Shown here: positions 8,578 through 16,687 of the stretch, in pieces
How the letters are laid out: every line of letters begins with the position of its first letter
How positions within the stretch are numbered: the stretch's first letter is position 1
Source of the DNA: an uncultured bacterium
GTDB taxonomy: Bacteria > Bacillota > Clostridia > Lachnospirales > Lachnospiraceae
Reading direction: 5' to 3'
Assembly (NCBI GenBank): GCA_905214875.1
Contig: CAJMNR010000037.1
Coordinates: 1 to 36,378, forward strand
DNA: 36,378 nucleotides
The notes under the pieces: model-generated
The model's database searches: none
Told to the model about the DNA's origin: nothing
Seen by the model: the letters and a program-made list of their open reading frames with translations, nothing else
Program-made: the position numbers and the translations under genes

Positions 8578-8649
8578 GCGCGAGTGGCTCAGGGGTAGAG
8601 CATCTGCTTCCCAAGCAGAGGGTCGCGGGTTCGAATCCCGTTTCGCGCT
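8578..8649 (+). tRNA. tRNA-Gly (CCC)
   Basis: A complete cloverleaf of 72 bases: acceptor gcgcgag paired with ttcgcgc (one G-U pair), D-arm ggctcaggggtagagc, anticodon stem tctgc/gcaga around loop ttcccaa (anticodon CCC), T-arm gggttcgaatccc and discriminator T. CCA is not encoded. Outside the anticodon arm and D-loop it is nearly the same as the tRNA-Gly(GCC) genes at 1 and 17891. Confidence 0.96.
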
Positions 8650-8652
8650 CTA

Positions 8653-8697
8653 TAAAAAATCAACCGTTCCAATCAACTAAATGGTTGATTTTTTTTG
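8653..8697 (+). terminator. intrinsic terminator of tRNA-Gly(CCC)
   Basis: The stem aatcaacc/ggttgatt (8658-8665 with 8683-8690) is followed by eight or more T. Confidence 0.88.
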
Positions 8698-8860
8698 CCC
8701 TAGTTTCGGTATCCTTAATGTATCAAAAAAGAGAGGTGCTTAAACATGAAGGATTATTTCAGGCAAAAATAGGACGAATTCCCATCAATTAACTAATATT
8801 CCATTTAAAACTATGTGTTATAATTTTTCGTAAATGTTTTTGAGAAAGGAAATTAGATGT

Positions 8861-10855
8861 ATGAATTCGCTAAAGAAAAAGGTTATGAAGCGACTTTCTC
8901 TTCTCATTTTTCGAATCTGTTTTATGCTTGGAACAGTTTGTTTTGTCACAGGCGTATTCGCTATTAGAGAGACATATGGAAGGGATATTGAGTTTATTGC
9001 ACAGCAATCAGCCGATAATGTGTCAAAATCATTAGAAAGAAAAATTAGCACGTTAAAGGCAGTTGCCCGTCGTAATGAGATAAGGAATCCGAATTACGAC
9101 CTAGCTGAGAAAGCTAAAATCATGGAAGACGAGTTAACAGATGTTGACTGTCTTGAAATGAACTACATAGACGTGAATGGAAACGTTTATAGTAATAAAA
9201 AACACACATATAATGTCAAGGATCAAGACTATTTTAATCAGTTAATGAATGGGGACACATGTATTACAGATCCGATGGTTCATACGAACGATGGTTCGTT
9301 AGTTGTCATCTACGGTGTTCCAATTATGGAAAATGGAAAAGTTATTGGTGCACTAACTGCAGTTAGTGATGCCAGTGAATTAAGTGATATAGTAAACAGC
9401 AGAAAATTCGGTAATACTGGTTTTGGATTTGTGATAAATGGAAAAGGAACCGTAATTGCCGATCGTACATTTGACTCTGTAAAGAATCAATATAATCCGA
9501 TTGAGGATGCAAAAACAAATAGCGATGTAGAAAGTTATGCCAATGTATGCAGCAATATGATTTCTGGAGAAACAGCCTCACAGAATTTTGTGCGAGATGG
9601 TGTGAAAATGGTAATTGCCTATACTCCGGTACAAGATACGAATTGGTTTGTAGCGACTGCGATTGAAAGAGTAGAAATATATAAGCAAATTACGAGTATG
9701 TTTTATCGAATTATTGTAAGCATAACGCTTGGTGTTGTAATTGGCACTGTGTGTGCATATAAAATCGCTGTAAGCATTACGGATAGAATCAGTGTTGTTT
9801 CTGATCACATGGCTGTAATTGCTACTGGTAATTTGACCGAACAGCTTCCAGAAGAGCAGAGAGGGCTTAATGATGAAATTACCCATATGTCCAAGGCAAT
9901 TGGATCGATGCAGGATAGCTTCTCAGGAATGATTGGCACAATGAAAGAAGTGTCGGACAATCTATATACAAGTTCGAGTGCATTAAAGGATGATTCCGAT
10001 GGAATTATGAAGTTATCCAATGCAATCTCAGAGGCAATTATTGAAATTGCACAAGGGACAAGTGTACAGGCAAATGAGTTAGCTAGTATCAATATGCTGT
10101 TAGGCGAATTTAATCAACAACTTAACGACATGCAGCAGAAAGTAAATAACGTAGATGAAAGTTCGAGAAAGATTGATTCCATGGCAGTTACAAGTGGAAA
10201 CGAAATGAATGAATTAAACGGTTCCGTAGCAACTGTAAGCAGTAGATTCCAAAAGTTTGAAGAGAATATTCAACGATTAGGAACTCATATCGAGAAAATC
10301 AATCACATTACAAATCTTATTACGGATGTGGCAAATCAGACAAACCTTCTTGCGTTAAATGCATCTATTGAAGCAGCAAGAGCAGGGGAGGCCGGAAGAG
10401 GATTTGCTGTCGTAGCAGAAGAAATCGGAAGCTTGGCGGAACAGTCAAAAGATTCTTCCATCAGTATCAATCGATTAATTGAAGGAATATCTCAAGAAAC
10501 AAAAGAGTTAATTGAAGAATCCAACGTTATGAAAGAGGAATTACGTGGACAAATGGAAACGATTACACGTTCTGTTGCCGCCTTTAGTGAAATCATAAAG
10601 GAAGTAAATGATATTATGCCGATGATTCGAACAGTGAAAGAATCTGCAGTAGTTGTTGATACAAATAAAAATATAATCATTGAAAAAATCGATGAGCTAT
10701 CCTCTGTATCAGAAGAAATTAGTGCATCAAGTGAGGAAATCACAGCATCGACAGAAGAAATGAATGGTTCTATCAACAATGTTGCAAACGCAGCAGAAGA
10801 ACTTAATAAGATGACAGACGATATGTCACAACAAATGAATCAATTTACAATATAA
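8861..10855 (+). CDS. methyl-accepting chemotaxis protein (Cache-HAMP-MCP)
   Basis: Third chemoreceptor, 664 aa. The N-terminus is more basic than in the other two (MNSLKKKVMKRLSLL). TM1 lies at about 12-35, then a Cache-type sensor (DQDYFNQLMNGDTCITDP), TM2 at about 276-303, HAMP, and a signalling domain with the conserved tip near 480-530 (ANQTNLLALNASIEAARAGE). The tail ends QMNQFTI, with no CheR pentapeptide. The start at 8861 follows GAGAAAGGA with a spacer of about 10; an in-frame ATG at 8834 lies before that site. It lacks the conserved promoter-leader of receptors 1 and 2; a TATAAT-like element lies near 8819. A terminator follows at 10891. Confidence 0.93.
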   Translation: MNSLKKKVMKRLSLLIFRICFMLGTVCFVTGVFAIRETYGRDIEFIAQQSADNVSKSLERKISTLKAVARRNEIRNPNYDLAEKAKIMEDELTDVDCLEMNYIDVNGNVYSNKKHTYNVKDQDYFNQLMNGDTCITDPMVHTNDGSLVVIYGVPIMENGKVIGALTAVSDASELSDIVNSRKFGNTGFGFVINGKGTVIADRTFDSVKNQYNPIEDAKTNSDVESYANVCSNMISGETASQNFVRDGVKMVIAYTPVQDTNWFVATAIERVEIYKQITSMFYRIIVSITLGVVIGTVCAYKIAVSITDRISVVSDHMAVIATGNLTEQLPEEQRGLNDEITHMSKAIGSMQDSFSGMIGTMKEVSDNLYTSSSALKDDSDGIMKLSNAISEAIIEIAQGTSVQANELASINMLLGEFNQQLNDMQQKVNNVDESSRKIDSMAVTSGNEMNELNGSVATVSSRFQKFEENIQRLGTHIEKINHITNLITDVANQTNLLALNASIEAARAGEAGRGFAVVAEEIGSLAEQSKDSSISINRLIEGISQETKELIEESNVMKEELRGQMETITRSVAAFSEIIKEVNDIMPMIRTVKESAVVVDTNKNIIIEKIDELSSVSEEISASSEEITASTEEMNGSINNVANAAEELNKMTDDMSQQMNQFTI

Positions 10856-10890
10856 AAAATGAATGTAATTTTTTAATTGTCTACCGTCTA

Positions 10891-10922
10891 AGACACTAGC
10901 TATTATGCTGGTGTCTTTTTTT
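10891..10922 (+). terminator. intrinsic terminator after chemoreceptor 3
   Basis: A 10-bp stem (10891-10900 with 10907-10916, agacactagc/gctggtgtct, one G-U pair), a 6-base loop and a T run to 10922. Confidence 0.9.
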
Positions 10923-10985
10923 ATGGATAGGAAATTGCTCGGGGTGCTTGTCCATACAGAATATAAAAAAATATTGGAAAAGGGG

Positions 10986-11013
10986 TTGACATACTGTATA
11001 TACTGTATATAAT
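10986..11013 (+). promoter_or_regulatory. consensus SigA promoter of the GntR-ABC operon
   Basis: TTGACA (10986-10991) and TATAAT (11008-11013) match the consensus perfectly with a 16-base spacer. The promoter is embedded in the dyad operator at 10993-11036, so strong transcription should be repressed by the operon's own regulator. Confidence 0.88.
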
Positions 11014-11036
11014 GATATATGTACAGTATGAACAGT
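10993..11036 (+). promoter_or_regulatory. dyad operator, probable YtrA-type GntR binding site
   Basis: Two ACTGTAT units at 10993 and 11002 face two ACAGTAT units at 11023 and 11032. Both pairs are spaced 9 bases start to start, and all pair around one centre at 11014.5. The dyad covers the spacer and -10 of the promoter. YtrA-subfamily regulators usually repress their own operon through such inverted repeats; binding here is inferred from position. Confidence 0.75.
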
Positions 11037-11075
11037 ATATACACTTTGCAAAGAAAAAGACTGGAGGAAATACAA

Positions 11076-11450
11076 TTGAATATAATCATTTCAAATCAGT
11101 CGGAACTTCCTATATATGCGCAAATTAAAGAGCAGATCAAAGAGCAGATTCTAAATGGTCAGATTAAGGAAGGAACCGTTTTACCATCAATAAGAAAGCT
11201 CGCGAAAGAAGTAGGAGTAAGCGTAATAACAACGACAAGAGCATATAGCGATTTAGAAGAAGAAGGATATATAGCATCTATGCAGGGAAAAGGAAGTGTT
11301 GTCTTATCAAAGAACAACGAATTTCTAAAAGAGCAATATCTGATGCGTATCGAAGAAGGTATGTCGACAGCAGTGGAGACTGCAAAGCGGATTGATATGA
11401 AGGAGCATGAGCTACTGGAATTGTTACAAAGAATATGGAAGGAGTCATAG
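11076..11450 (+). CDS. GntR-family repressor, YtrA subfamily
   Basis: A short (124-aa) GntR regulator. The N-terminus PIYAQIKEQIKEQIL followed by the winged helix PSIRKLAKEVGVSVITTTR and GYIASMQGKGSVVL is typical of GntR. The very short helical C-terminal part without an effector domain is typical of YtrA types that control adjacent ABC transporters. The start is taken as TTG at 11076, 8 bases after GGAGG. The upstream in-frame ATG at 11019 lies inside the operator and would precede that ribosome binding site. The stop is 2 bases before the ATPase ATG, so the genes form an operon. The dyad over its promoter suggests autorepression, perhaps relieved by cell-envelope stress or antibiotics, as for Bacillus ytr; that is inference. 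Confidence 0.88.
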   Translation: MNIIISNQSELPIYAQIKEQIKEQILNGQIKEGTVLPSIRKLAKEVGVSVITTTRAYSDLEEEGYIASMQGKGSVVLSKNNEFLKEQYLMRIEEGMSTAVETAKRIDMKEHELLELLQRIWKES

Positions 11451-11452
11451 AA

Positions 11453-12328
11453 ATGGAGAAATTATTAGAAGTATGTAATATAAGCAAAACATTTAAGGAT
11501 TTTAAACTACAGGATGTTTCATTTACACTGCCCAAAGGATTTATTATGGGCTATGTAGGAAGAAATGGTGCTGGTAAGACGACCACGATTAACTTAATCT
11601 CGCATATCTGCAATCCGCAAACAGGTACAGTGAAGCTAGATGGAATTACATATGAGGAAGATCCTATTCGATATAAAGAGATGATAGGGTTTGTAGGAGA
11701 TGAATCATATTTCCCTAAAGAATTCAATCTAAAAGATGTGAAAAAAGTTATGAAAGATTGTTATCGTACTTTCGATGAACAGAGATTCAATGAATTAGTA
11801 ACACACTGGAATCTTCCTGAAAAATTGAAAATAGAAAAGTATTCGAGAGGTATGAAAGTAAAGCTCATGTTTGCATGTACGCTTTCAAGAGAGACTAAAC
11901 TTTTAATCTTAGATGAAGCAACCAATGGTTTAGACCCACTTATGAGAGAGGAAGTATTAAATCTCCTTCAAGAATATATTGCAGATGGCGAAAAGAGCAT
12001 CCTATTCTCTACCCATATGCTCAATGATCTAGAGCTCATTGCAGATTATATCGTATTTATTGAAAATGGTAAGATCATTATAAATGATACAAAAGACGAA
12101 TTGTTAGAATCCTATATTCAAGTAAAAGGAAGTAATGACGAATTGTCAGAAAGCATTCGCAAAAAAGCAATTGGCCTGACAAAGAAAGAGTTTGGATTTG
12201 AGGCATTATTAGAAACAAATGATGCATTAGGACTATCAAACAAATTTGTTGTAGAAAAACCATCAATTGATCAAATTATGATTTATATATTAAGAAACAA
12301 GGGGGTAACTAGCTATGAGAGCATGTAG
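11453..12328 (+). CDS. ABC transporter ATP-binding protein (YtrB-like)
   Basis: A 291-aa ATPase of an ABC-2 type exporter. Walker A is GRNGAGKTTT (residues 36-45), the signature motif is the variant YSRGMKVK, Walker B is LLILDEATNGLDP, and the switch His lies in FSTHML. A C-terminal extension of about 80 residues follows the nucleotide-binding domain. The start at 11453 follows AAGGAG with an 8-base spacer. It overlaps the permease gene by 14 bases, which suggests translational coupling. The substrate is unknown; relatives act in antibiotic or lipid-linked envelope defence. Confidence 0.9.
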   Translation: MEKLLEVCNISKTFKDFKLQDVSFTLPKGFIMGYVGRNGAGKTTTINLISHICNPQTGTVKLDGITYEEDPIRYKEMIGFVGDESYFPKEFNLKDVKKVMKDCYRTFDEQRFNELVTHWNLPEKLKIEKYSRGMKVKLMFACTLSRETKLLILDEATNGLDPLMREEVLNLLQEYIADGEKSILFSTHMLNDLELIADYIVFIENGKIIINDTKDELLESYIQVKGSNDELSESIRKKAIGLTKKEFGFEALLETNDALGLSNKFVVEKPSIDQIMIYILRNKGVTSYESM

Positions 12329-12974
12329 TTATGCAAAAATTGATTATTTACGTTGTAAAACACAAATTAGACTTTTATGTGCGATGATGTTATTTTTTGC
12401 AATTTTCTTTACATTACAGACAGATAGTATAGGATTTGCTGTAGGATACTTAACTTTTTTGTCTGTAATCTTTGCAACAGCACCATTTGGTATGGATCAA
12501 AGAAGTGAGTCTGGATTTATCAATATGTTGCCGGGAAGTGCGAAAGACAAGGTATATGGAAGGTATTTATATATAGTATGTGGCGTACTAATTACAATCG
12601 TTGTAGCAGTAGCATCAGTTCTTGTTTTAAGATTGAGAGGCAATGAGATTGATGAAGCTTCTCAAGCTGGTTATATTGCATTAATAGGCGTAGCCTTTAT
12701 TGTTATTGCAATCGAGAGTGTGATTCTTTATGCAGTTGGAAAAGGCAAGAGTCAGCAATATATAGCATTGATACAAATGCTTCCAGCGTTTGCAATGTTT
12801 TTTGGTGGAAGTATGTTAGTAGAGTATTTAAGTGAGCATGATGGATTTGATTTTACATGGATCATAGAACATAAAATGCCACTTGCATTTGCAACACTTG
12901 CAATTGGATTTGTTGTCTTTTTACTCTCTTCAAGAGTTTCACTTGCGATTGTTAAAAGAAAAGATTATGAATAA
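12315..12974 (+). CDS. ABC-2 type membrane permease
   Basis: A 219-aa integral membrane protein with about six hydrophobic segments in three pairs (about 20-55, 85-110, 120-145, 155-172, 187-210). The segment MLPGSAKDKVYGRYLY between TM2 and TM3 is characteristic of the ABC2_membrane_5 type. It is the last gene of the GntR-ATPase-permease operon and overlaps the ATPase by 14 bases. As the only permease gene it probably forms a homodimer with two ATPase subunits. A terminator follows directly. Confidence 0.85.
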   Translation: MRACSYAKIDYLRCKTQIRLLCAMMLFFAIFFTLQTDSIGFAVGYLTFLSVIFATAPFGMDQRSESGFINMLPGSAKDKVYGRYLYIVCGVLITIVVAVASVLVLRLRGNEIDEASQAGYIALIGVAFIVIAIESVILYAVGKGKSQQYIALIQMLPAFAMFFGGSMLVEYLSEHDGFDFTWIIEHKMPLAFATLAIGFVVFLLSSRVSLAIVKRKDYE

Positions 12975-12987
12975 AAAGGTTATGAAC

Positions 12988-13021
12988 AAAAAAAGAATGT
13001 GGATATTCACATTCTTTTTTT
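12988..13021 (+). terminator. intrinsic terminator of GntR-ABC operon
   Basis: The stem gaatgtg/cacattc (12995-13001 with 13008-13014) has a 6-base loop, an A run before it and a T run after it, so it could work on both strands. Confidence 0.9.
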
Positions 13022-13066
13022 GCGGTAGGCAAAAAAGCTTGTCGATAAAATACCAAGGCCTAATTC

Positions 13067-13095
13067 TTGCGGGATAATTTTTGGTATGCTATAGT
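13067..13095 (+). promoter_or_regulatory. promoter of CLC gene, inside an inverted repeat
   Basis: TTGCGG (13067-13072) and TATAGT (13090-13095) are 17 bases apart, with TG before the -10. An inverted repeat ATACCAA (13050-13056) / TTGGTAT (13081-13087) brackets the -35 and could be an operator. No fluoride riboswitch (crcB motif) was recognised in the leader. Confidence 0.6.
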
Positions 13096-13143
13096 TAAAT
13101 AGAAAAAACATATAAGTAAGAAGGAATGAAGAAGGCTAATGAC

Positions 13144-14358
13144 ATGTTAAAACAGATTTACAAAGATTATAAGGATACGATACTATTAGGCGTTGTTGCC
13201 ATGTTAATTGGAATCTCGGTAGCAACAATCGATGTATTGTTTGGTAAAGTACTAAATATTTTAGGTACATTTCGTGATGGGCATATAACCATGCTGTTGC
13301 CGATTTTACCTTTTGCAGGGCTTTTGATCGTTTGGCTGTATACAACCATTGGAGGAGACTGCACAAAGGGTATGGGACTTATATTCTCAGCTGGTTTTGG
13401 GGATCGTGACAAGATTCCGAAACGATTGATACCTCTTGGAATCGTTAGTACATGGCTGACACATCTTTTTGGAGCAAGTTCTGGCAGAGAAGGTGTTGCG
13501 ATTCAGATTGGCGGTACATTTGGACATTCTGTTGGTCGTAGATTACATATTAATAACTGTTCTGAGATTCTTCTTGTAGCCGGCATGGCAGCAGGGTTCT
13601 CAGGATTATTTTTGACTCCGCTTGCAGCAATCTTTTTTGCTCTTGAAGTATTTGTGGTTGGGTCATTTGAATATATCGCATTATTTCCGACAATCGTAGC
13701 AGCGTTTTCTGCTTACTATACATCAAAAACATTAGGATTAACACAATTTAGCGTTGAGTTGGCAGAACCGGGAGCAACTACTCTTTTGTTGCTTGGTAAG
13801 CTGGTTGTGGTTGGGATTGTATTTGGCATAGTGGGGGCGCTATTTGCCTATACATTCAGTTCTATGAAAATCTTTTTAAACTTAAAGCTTAAGAACCCAT
13901 TTATAAGGATTTTTGTAGTTGGTACGATTATAAGCGTATTGATCTTCGTACTACACAAAGGAAGATACTCAGGACTTGGAAGCAATATTATAACGGCATG
14001 CTTTAGCGGTGGTAAGGTCTATTCTTATGACTGGTTTTTGAAATGCATGTTTACAATTATAACATTAAGTGCGGGTTTCCAAGGCGGGGAAGTGACGACA
14101 TTATTTACAATGGGATCAAGTCTAGGAATTATAATTGCTCCATTTGTTGGACTGCCTTTGGAGCTTACGGCGGCACTTGGATATGCAGCAGTATTCGGTA
14201 GTGCAACGAATACCATTCTTGCACCAATCTTTATCGGTGTTGAAGTGTTTGGGTATGCGTATCTGCCATATTTTTTCCTTGTATGCTCGATTTCTTATGT
14301 ATTTAATGCAAATAAGTCTATTTATGCAATGCAAAGAAAGAGTTATATGTTTCAGTAA
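13144..14358 (+). CDS. CLC-family antiporter, probably fluoride type
   Basis: A 404-aa CLC membrane protein with about ten hydrophobic helices and no CBS domains. The gating glutamate Glu116 is in GASSGREGVAIQIG, and the late CLC motif reads GGEVTTLFTMG (near 314-324). The chloride-coordinating Ser of the usual GSGIP motif is replaced by a GDCTKGMG segment with Met77. From memory of the fluoride/proton CLC of Enterococcus casseliflavus (Met79, Glu118, Glu318, Thr320), the equivalents Met77, Glu116, Glu316 and Thr318 all fit with a constant offset of two, so fluoride export is likely. Chloride transport remains possible. Start: ATG 13144 lies 8 bases after GAAGAAGG; an in-frame ATG at 13126 has almost no spacer to its AAGG. 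The GH25 gene follows after 20 bases. Confidence 0.85.
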   Translation: MLKQIYKDYKDTILLGVVAMLIGISVATIDVLFGKVLNILGTFRDGHITMLLPILPFAGLLIVWLYTTIGGDCTKGMGLIFSAGFGDRDKIPKRLIPLGIVSTWLTHLFGASSGREGVAIQIGGTFGHSVGRRLHINNCSEILLVAGMAAGFSGLFLTPLAAIFFALEVFVVGSFEYIALFPTIVAAFSAYYTSKTLGLTQFSVELAEPGATTLLLLGKLVVVGIVFGIVGALFAYTFSSMKIFLNLKLKNPFIRIFVVGTIISVLIFVLHKGRYSGLGSNIITACFSGGKVYSYDWFLKCMFTIITLSAGFQGGEVTTLFTMGSSLGIIIAPFVGLPLELTAALGYAAVFGSATNTILAPIFIGVEVFGYAYLPYFFLVCSISYVFNANKSIYAMQRKSYMFQ

Positions 14359-14378
14359 AAGAAAAGAGGGAATTTTAG

Positions 14379-15932
14379 ATGCAGGTTATAAAAAAGATTG
14401 GAATCACCATAGCAGCAGCCATATTGATGCTTCCCTTATTGGGAGCACCAAAGGTTGCGGTGAGTGCGGCGACAGTTACAAGAGAAGGAATTGATGTTTC
14501 TGGACATACAAATGTGGAGCTTTCTAATAAAACGATTGATTTTAAAGCGGTAAAGGCAAGTGGAAAACAATTTGTATTCCTGCGCTGCGGCTATCGGGGA
14601 CCAACAGATAGCACACTGGAATGGGATTCCTATTTTGAAGCTAATCTGAAAGGGGCGTTGGATGCAGGTCTTGACGTGGGCGTGTATTACGTGACTCAGG
14701 CGATTTCGACCAAAGAGGCAGTGCAGGAAGCAGATGCAACGATAAAAAAAGTCAATGCTGTATTAAAGCAGAAAAAAGGATATGAACTAACTCTTCCAAT
14801 CGTCATAGATTTTGAAGATGAAGGTGGAAAGTCAACCTTTCGACTTGCAAAAGCGAAGTTATCTAGAGAGGCACATAATGCCATCGCTGAAGCATTTTGT
14901 AATCGTGTCGAGGCAAATGGATTTACAGCCATGTTCTATACAAGTAAATCTAACTTAAACGATCATTTTTCAGAGTCCTTATTAAGAAGTAAATATCCTC
15001 TGTGGTATGGCTCATATAATGATAAATTAGATAATGGAAATGCATCCTTTTGGCAATATTCAAATAAAGGAACCGTTACAGGAGCAGGAAAGAATGTCGA
15101 TTTGAATCGACAATACATCAAGACCATTTCTAAAGTGTCTAAAGTAACGGCAACACCAAACAACAAGATGCAGGCAAAGATTACTTGGTCCAAAGTTCCT
15201 GGTGTCTATGGATATCAGATTTATCGCAAACCAAGCAATACAAACAAGGAAACATTGCTTGCAACAGTAAAAGGTGCCGGAAAACTAAGCTATACCGATA
15301 AAACACTGAAAAAAGGTGTTACATATACCTATCGTGTCCGCGCGATGATAAAGACGAATACGAAAAATTATTATGGTGCATTTTCAAGTACAGCAAAGGT
15401 CTATGCAAATAAATATTCGGTAACATTAAAGAAGAATGGCGGCACAATCAAGAGTGGTTCAGTATCAAGCTATGTATATGGTGTTAAAGTGACATTGCCA
15501 ACAAAAATCGTGAGAAAAGGCTATCTGTTTAAAGGCTGGTATTCCGATTCAAAGTGTAAAAAGAAAAAGGTAACTGCAATCACAGCCGGAACAAAAGGAA
15601 ATAAGACATATTATGCAAAATGGGAGAAAGTCAAAGTTACAAAGCCAGACTTAAAGTCAGTAACGAATGTTTCGAAGAAAAAAATGAAAGTTACAATCAG
15701 GAAAAAGATTGCGAGCGCAGAGGGATATGTTATAATATACTCTACAAATTCCAAAATGAAATCATCAAAAACGGTAACTATTTCGAAAAATTCGACGTTA
15801 TCCAAGACCATTTCCGGATTAACCAAGGGCAAGAAGTATTATGTACAAGTTCGTGCTTATCACAAAGACAGTACTGGAGCAAAAGTATATAGTGGGTATA
15901 GTAAGAAAGTTTCCGTAAAGATTAATAAGTAA
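14379..15932 (+). CDS. secreted GH25 lysozyme with FN3 and InlB-type repeats
   Basis: A 517-aa secreted muramidase. Residues 1-30 form a signal peptide (cleavage near AVSAA). GH25 spans about 36-245, with Asp39 in GIDVSG, the catalytic pair Asp144 and Glu146 in VIDFED, and WQYSNKGTV near 225-233. A fibronectin-III-like domain follows (about 254-340). A Listeria-Bacteroides InlB B-repeat comes next (about 347-416, YSVTLKKNGG to YYAKW), then a second fibronectin-III-like domain (about 420-517). The tail domains are very Lys-rich and probably bind the cell wall. The gene starts 20 bases after the CLC gene and ends 11 bases before DUF3267, so the three may be cotranscribed. Roles may include wall turnover or spore/germination processes. 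Confidence 0.9.
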   Translation: MQVIKKIGITIAAAILMLPLLGAPKVAVSAATVTREGIDVSGHTNVELSNKTIDFKAVKASGKQFVFLRCGYRGPTDSTLEWDSYFEANLKGALDAGLDVGVYYVTQAISTKEAVQEADATIKKVNAVLKQKKGYELTLPIVIDFEDEGGKSTFRLAKAKLSREAHNAIAEAFCNRVEANGFTAMFYTSKSNLNDHFSESLLRSKYPLWYGSYNDKLDNGNASFWQYSNKGTVTGAGKNVDLNRQYIKTISKVSKVTATPNNKMQAKITWSKVPGVYGYQIYRKPSNTNKETLLATVKGAGKLSYTDKTLKKGVTYTYRVRAMIKTNTKNYYGAFSSTAKVYANKYSVTLKKNGGTIKSGSVSSYVYGVKVTLPTKIVRKGYLFKGWYSDSKCKKKKVTAITAGTKGNKTYYAKWEKVKVTKPDLKSVTNVSKKKMKVTIRKKIASAEGYVIIYSTNSKMKSSKTVTISKNSTLSKTISGLTKGKKYYVQVRAYHKDSTGAKVYSGYSKKVSVKINK

Positions 15933-15943
15933 TAAGGAGAGTT

Positions 15944-16588
15944 ATGGAACAAAACAATCAAGAACAAAAAGAAGGGGTATCGACCCTTAAAAATGAGGAT
16001 GAAAAAAAGCGTTTTGAAAATTTTGAATATCAAAAACGGCGTTTATTAGCAGAAGGCTACAAGGAAGAGAATAAGGTAATATCAGTTGTAAAAGCAAACG
16101 TAATGGCATTTGTGACTGCAGGACCATTTGCAATACTTGTTTTGGTGCTATATTTGTTAATTTGGAATGAGGCAAATATGAGTGTGGAAATGAAAAATGT
16201 ATTGGTGTTTATGGTCGTCTTGTTTATAGGAATATTTATTCATGAATTGATTCACGGAATAACCTGGTCACTATTTTGCAAAAACGGTTGGAAGAGCATA
16301 CATATAGGGATGATTAAGGAGTATCTAACCCCATATTGCCATTGTAAAGAACCGTTAACCTTTGGTTCTTATATAATAGGTGGCTTAATGCCATTTCTTA
16401 TATTAGGAATTGGTGTGTCTGCAGTAGGAATCCTTGTGGGAAATTTCACAATCACTTTTATTGGAATAGTTAATATATTATCTGCTGGAGGAGATACGAC
16501 AATTGCACTTATGCTGTTAAAGTATCGAAATGCCGTAATTATTGATCATCCAAAAGAATGCGGATTTGTAGCATTTATAAAAGAATAA
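15944..16588 (+). CDS. DUF3267 membrane protein with HExxH motif
   Basis: A 214-aa protein with a hydrophilic N-terminus (about 1-45) and four or so membrane segments. HELIHG at residues 100-105, within the second hydrophobic segment, is a zinc-protease-type motif. A possible third metal ligand is Asp184 in the AGGDTT segment. This arrangement is like DUF3267 and resembles M50 site-2 proteases, so intramembrane proteolysis is possible but untested. AAGGAG just before the ATG fixes the start. It is probably the last gene of the CLC-GH25-DUF3267 transcript; a terminator follows at 16598. Confidence 0.82.
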   Translation: MEQNNQEQKEGVSTLKNEDEKKRFENFEYQKRRLLAEGYKEENKVISVVKANVMAFVTAGPFAILVLVLYLLIWNEANMSVEMKNVLVFMVVLFIGIFIHELIHGITWSLFCKNGWKSIHIGMIKEYLTPYCHCKEPLTFGSYIIGGLMPFLILGIGVSAVGILVGNFTITFIGIVNILSAGGDTTIALMLLKYRNAVIIDHPKECGFVAFIKE

Positions 16589-16597
16589 AGATAAGAA

Positions 16598-16645
16598 AGC
16601 CGAAATAAGTATTATACGTAGTGTATAACTTGTTTCGGCTCTTTT
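16598..16645 (+). terminator. intrinsic terminator after DUF3267 gene
   Basis: A long stem starting agccgaaa (16598-16605) and closing tttcggct (16633-16640), with further imperfect pairing inside, is followed by ctttt. It also faces the 3' end of the minus-strand splB gene. Confidence 0.8.
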
Positions 16646-16687
16646 AATTCATAGGAAAGCCAGGATGTACACGAATGCCAAAGTGTC

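Noticed and set aside
8746..8772. 8-codon ORF after the tRNA-Gly(CCC) terminator
   Set aside because: Although AGAGAGG precedes it, it is too short and has no context; probably chance.
8574..8792. 72-codon reading frame over tRNA-Gly(CCC)
   Set aside because: It is the translation of a tRNA (AGSNPVSRS type) and its terminator; no ribosome binding site.
12883..13077. 64-codon frame after the ABC permease
   Set aside because: It is a shifted frame of the permease end running through the terminator, with no ribosome binding site.
13022..13143. fluoride riboswitch before the CLC gene
   Set aside because: The bases do not show the crcB motif's conserved GC-rich pseudoknot; only an inverted repeat around the -35 is visible.
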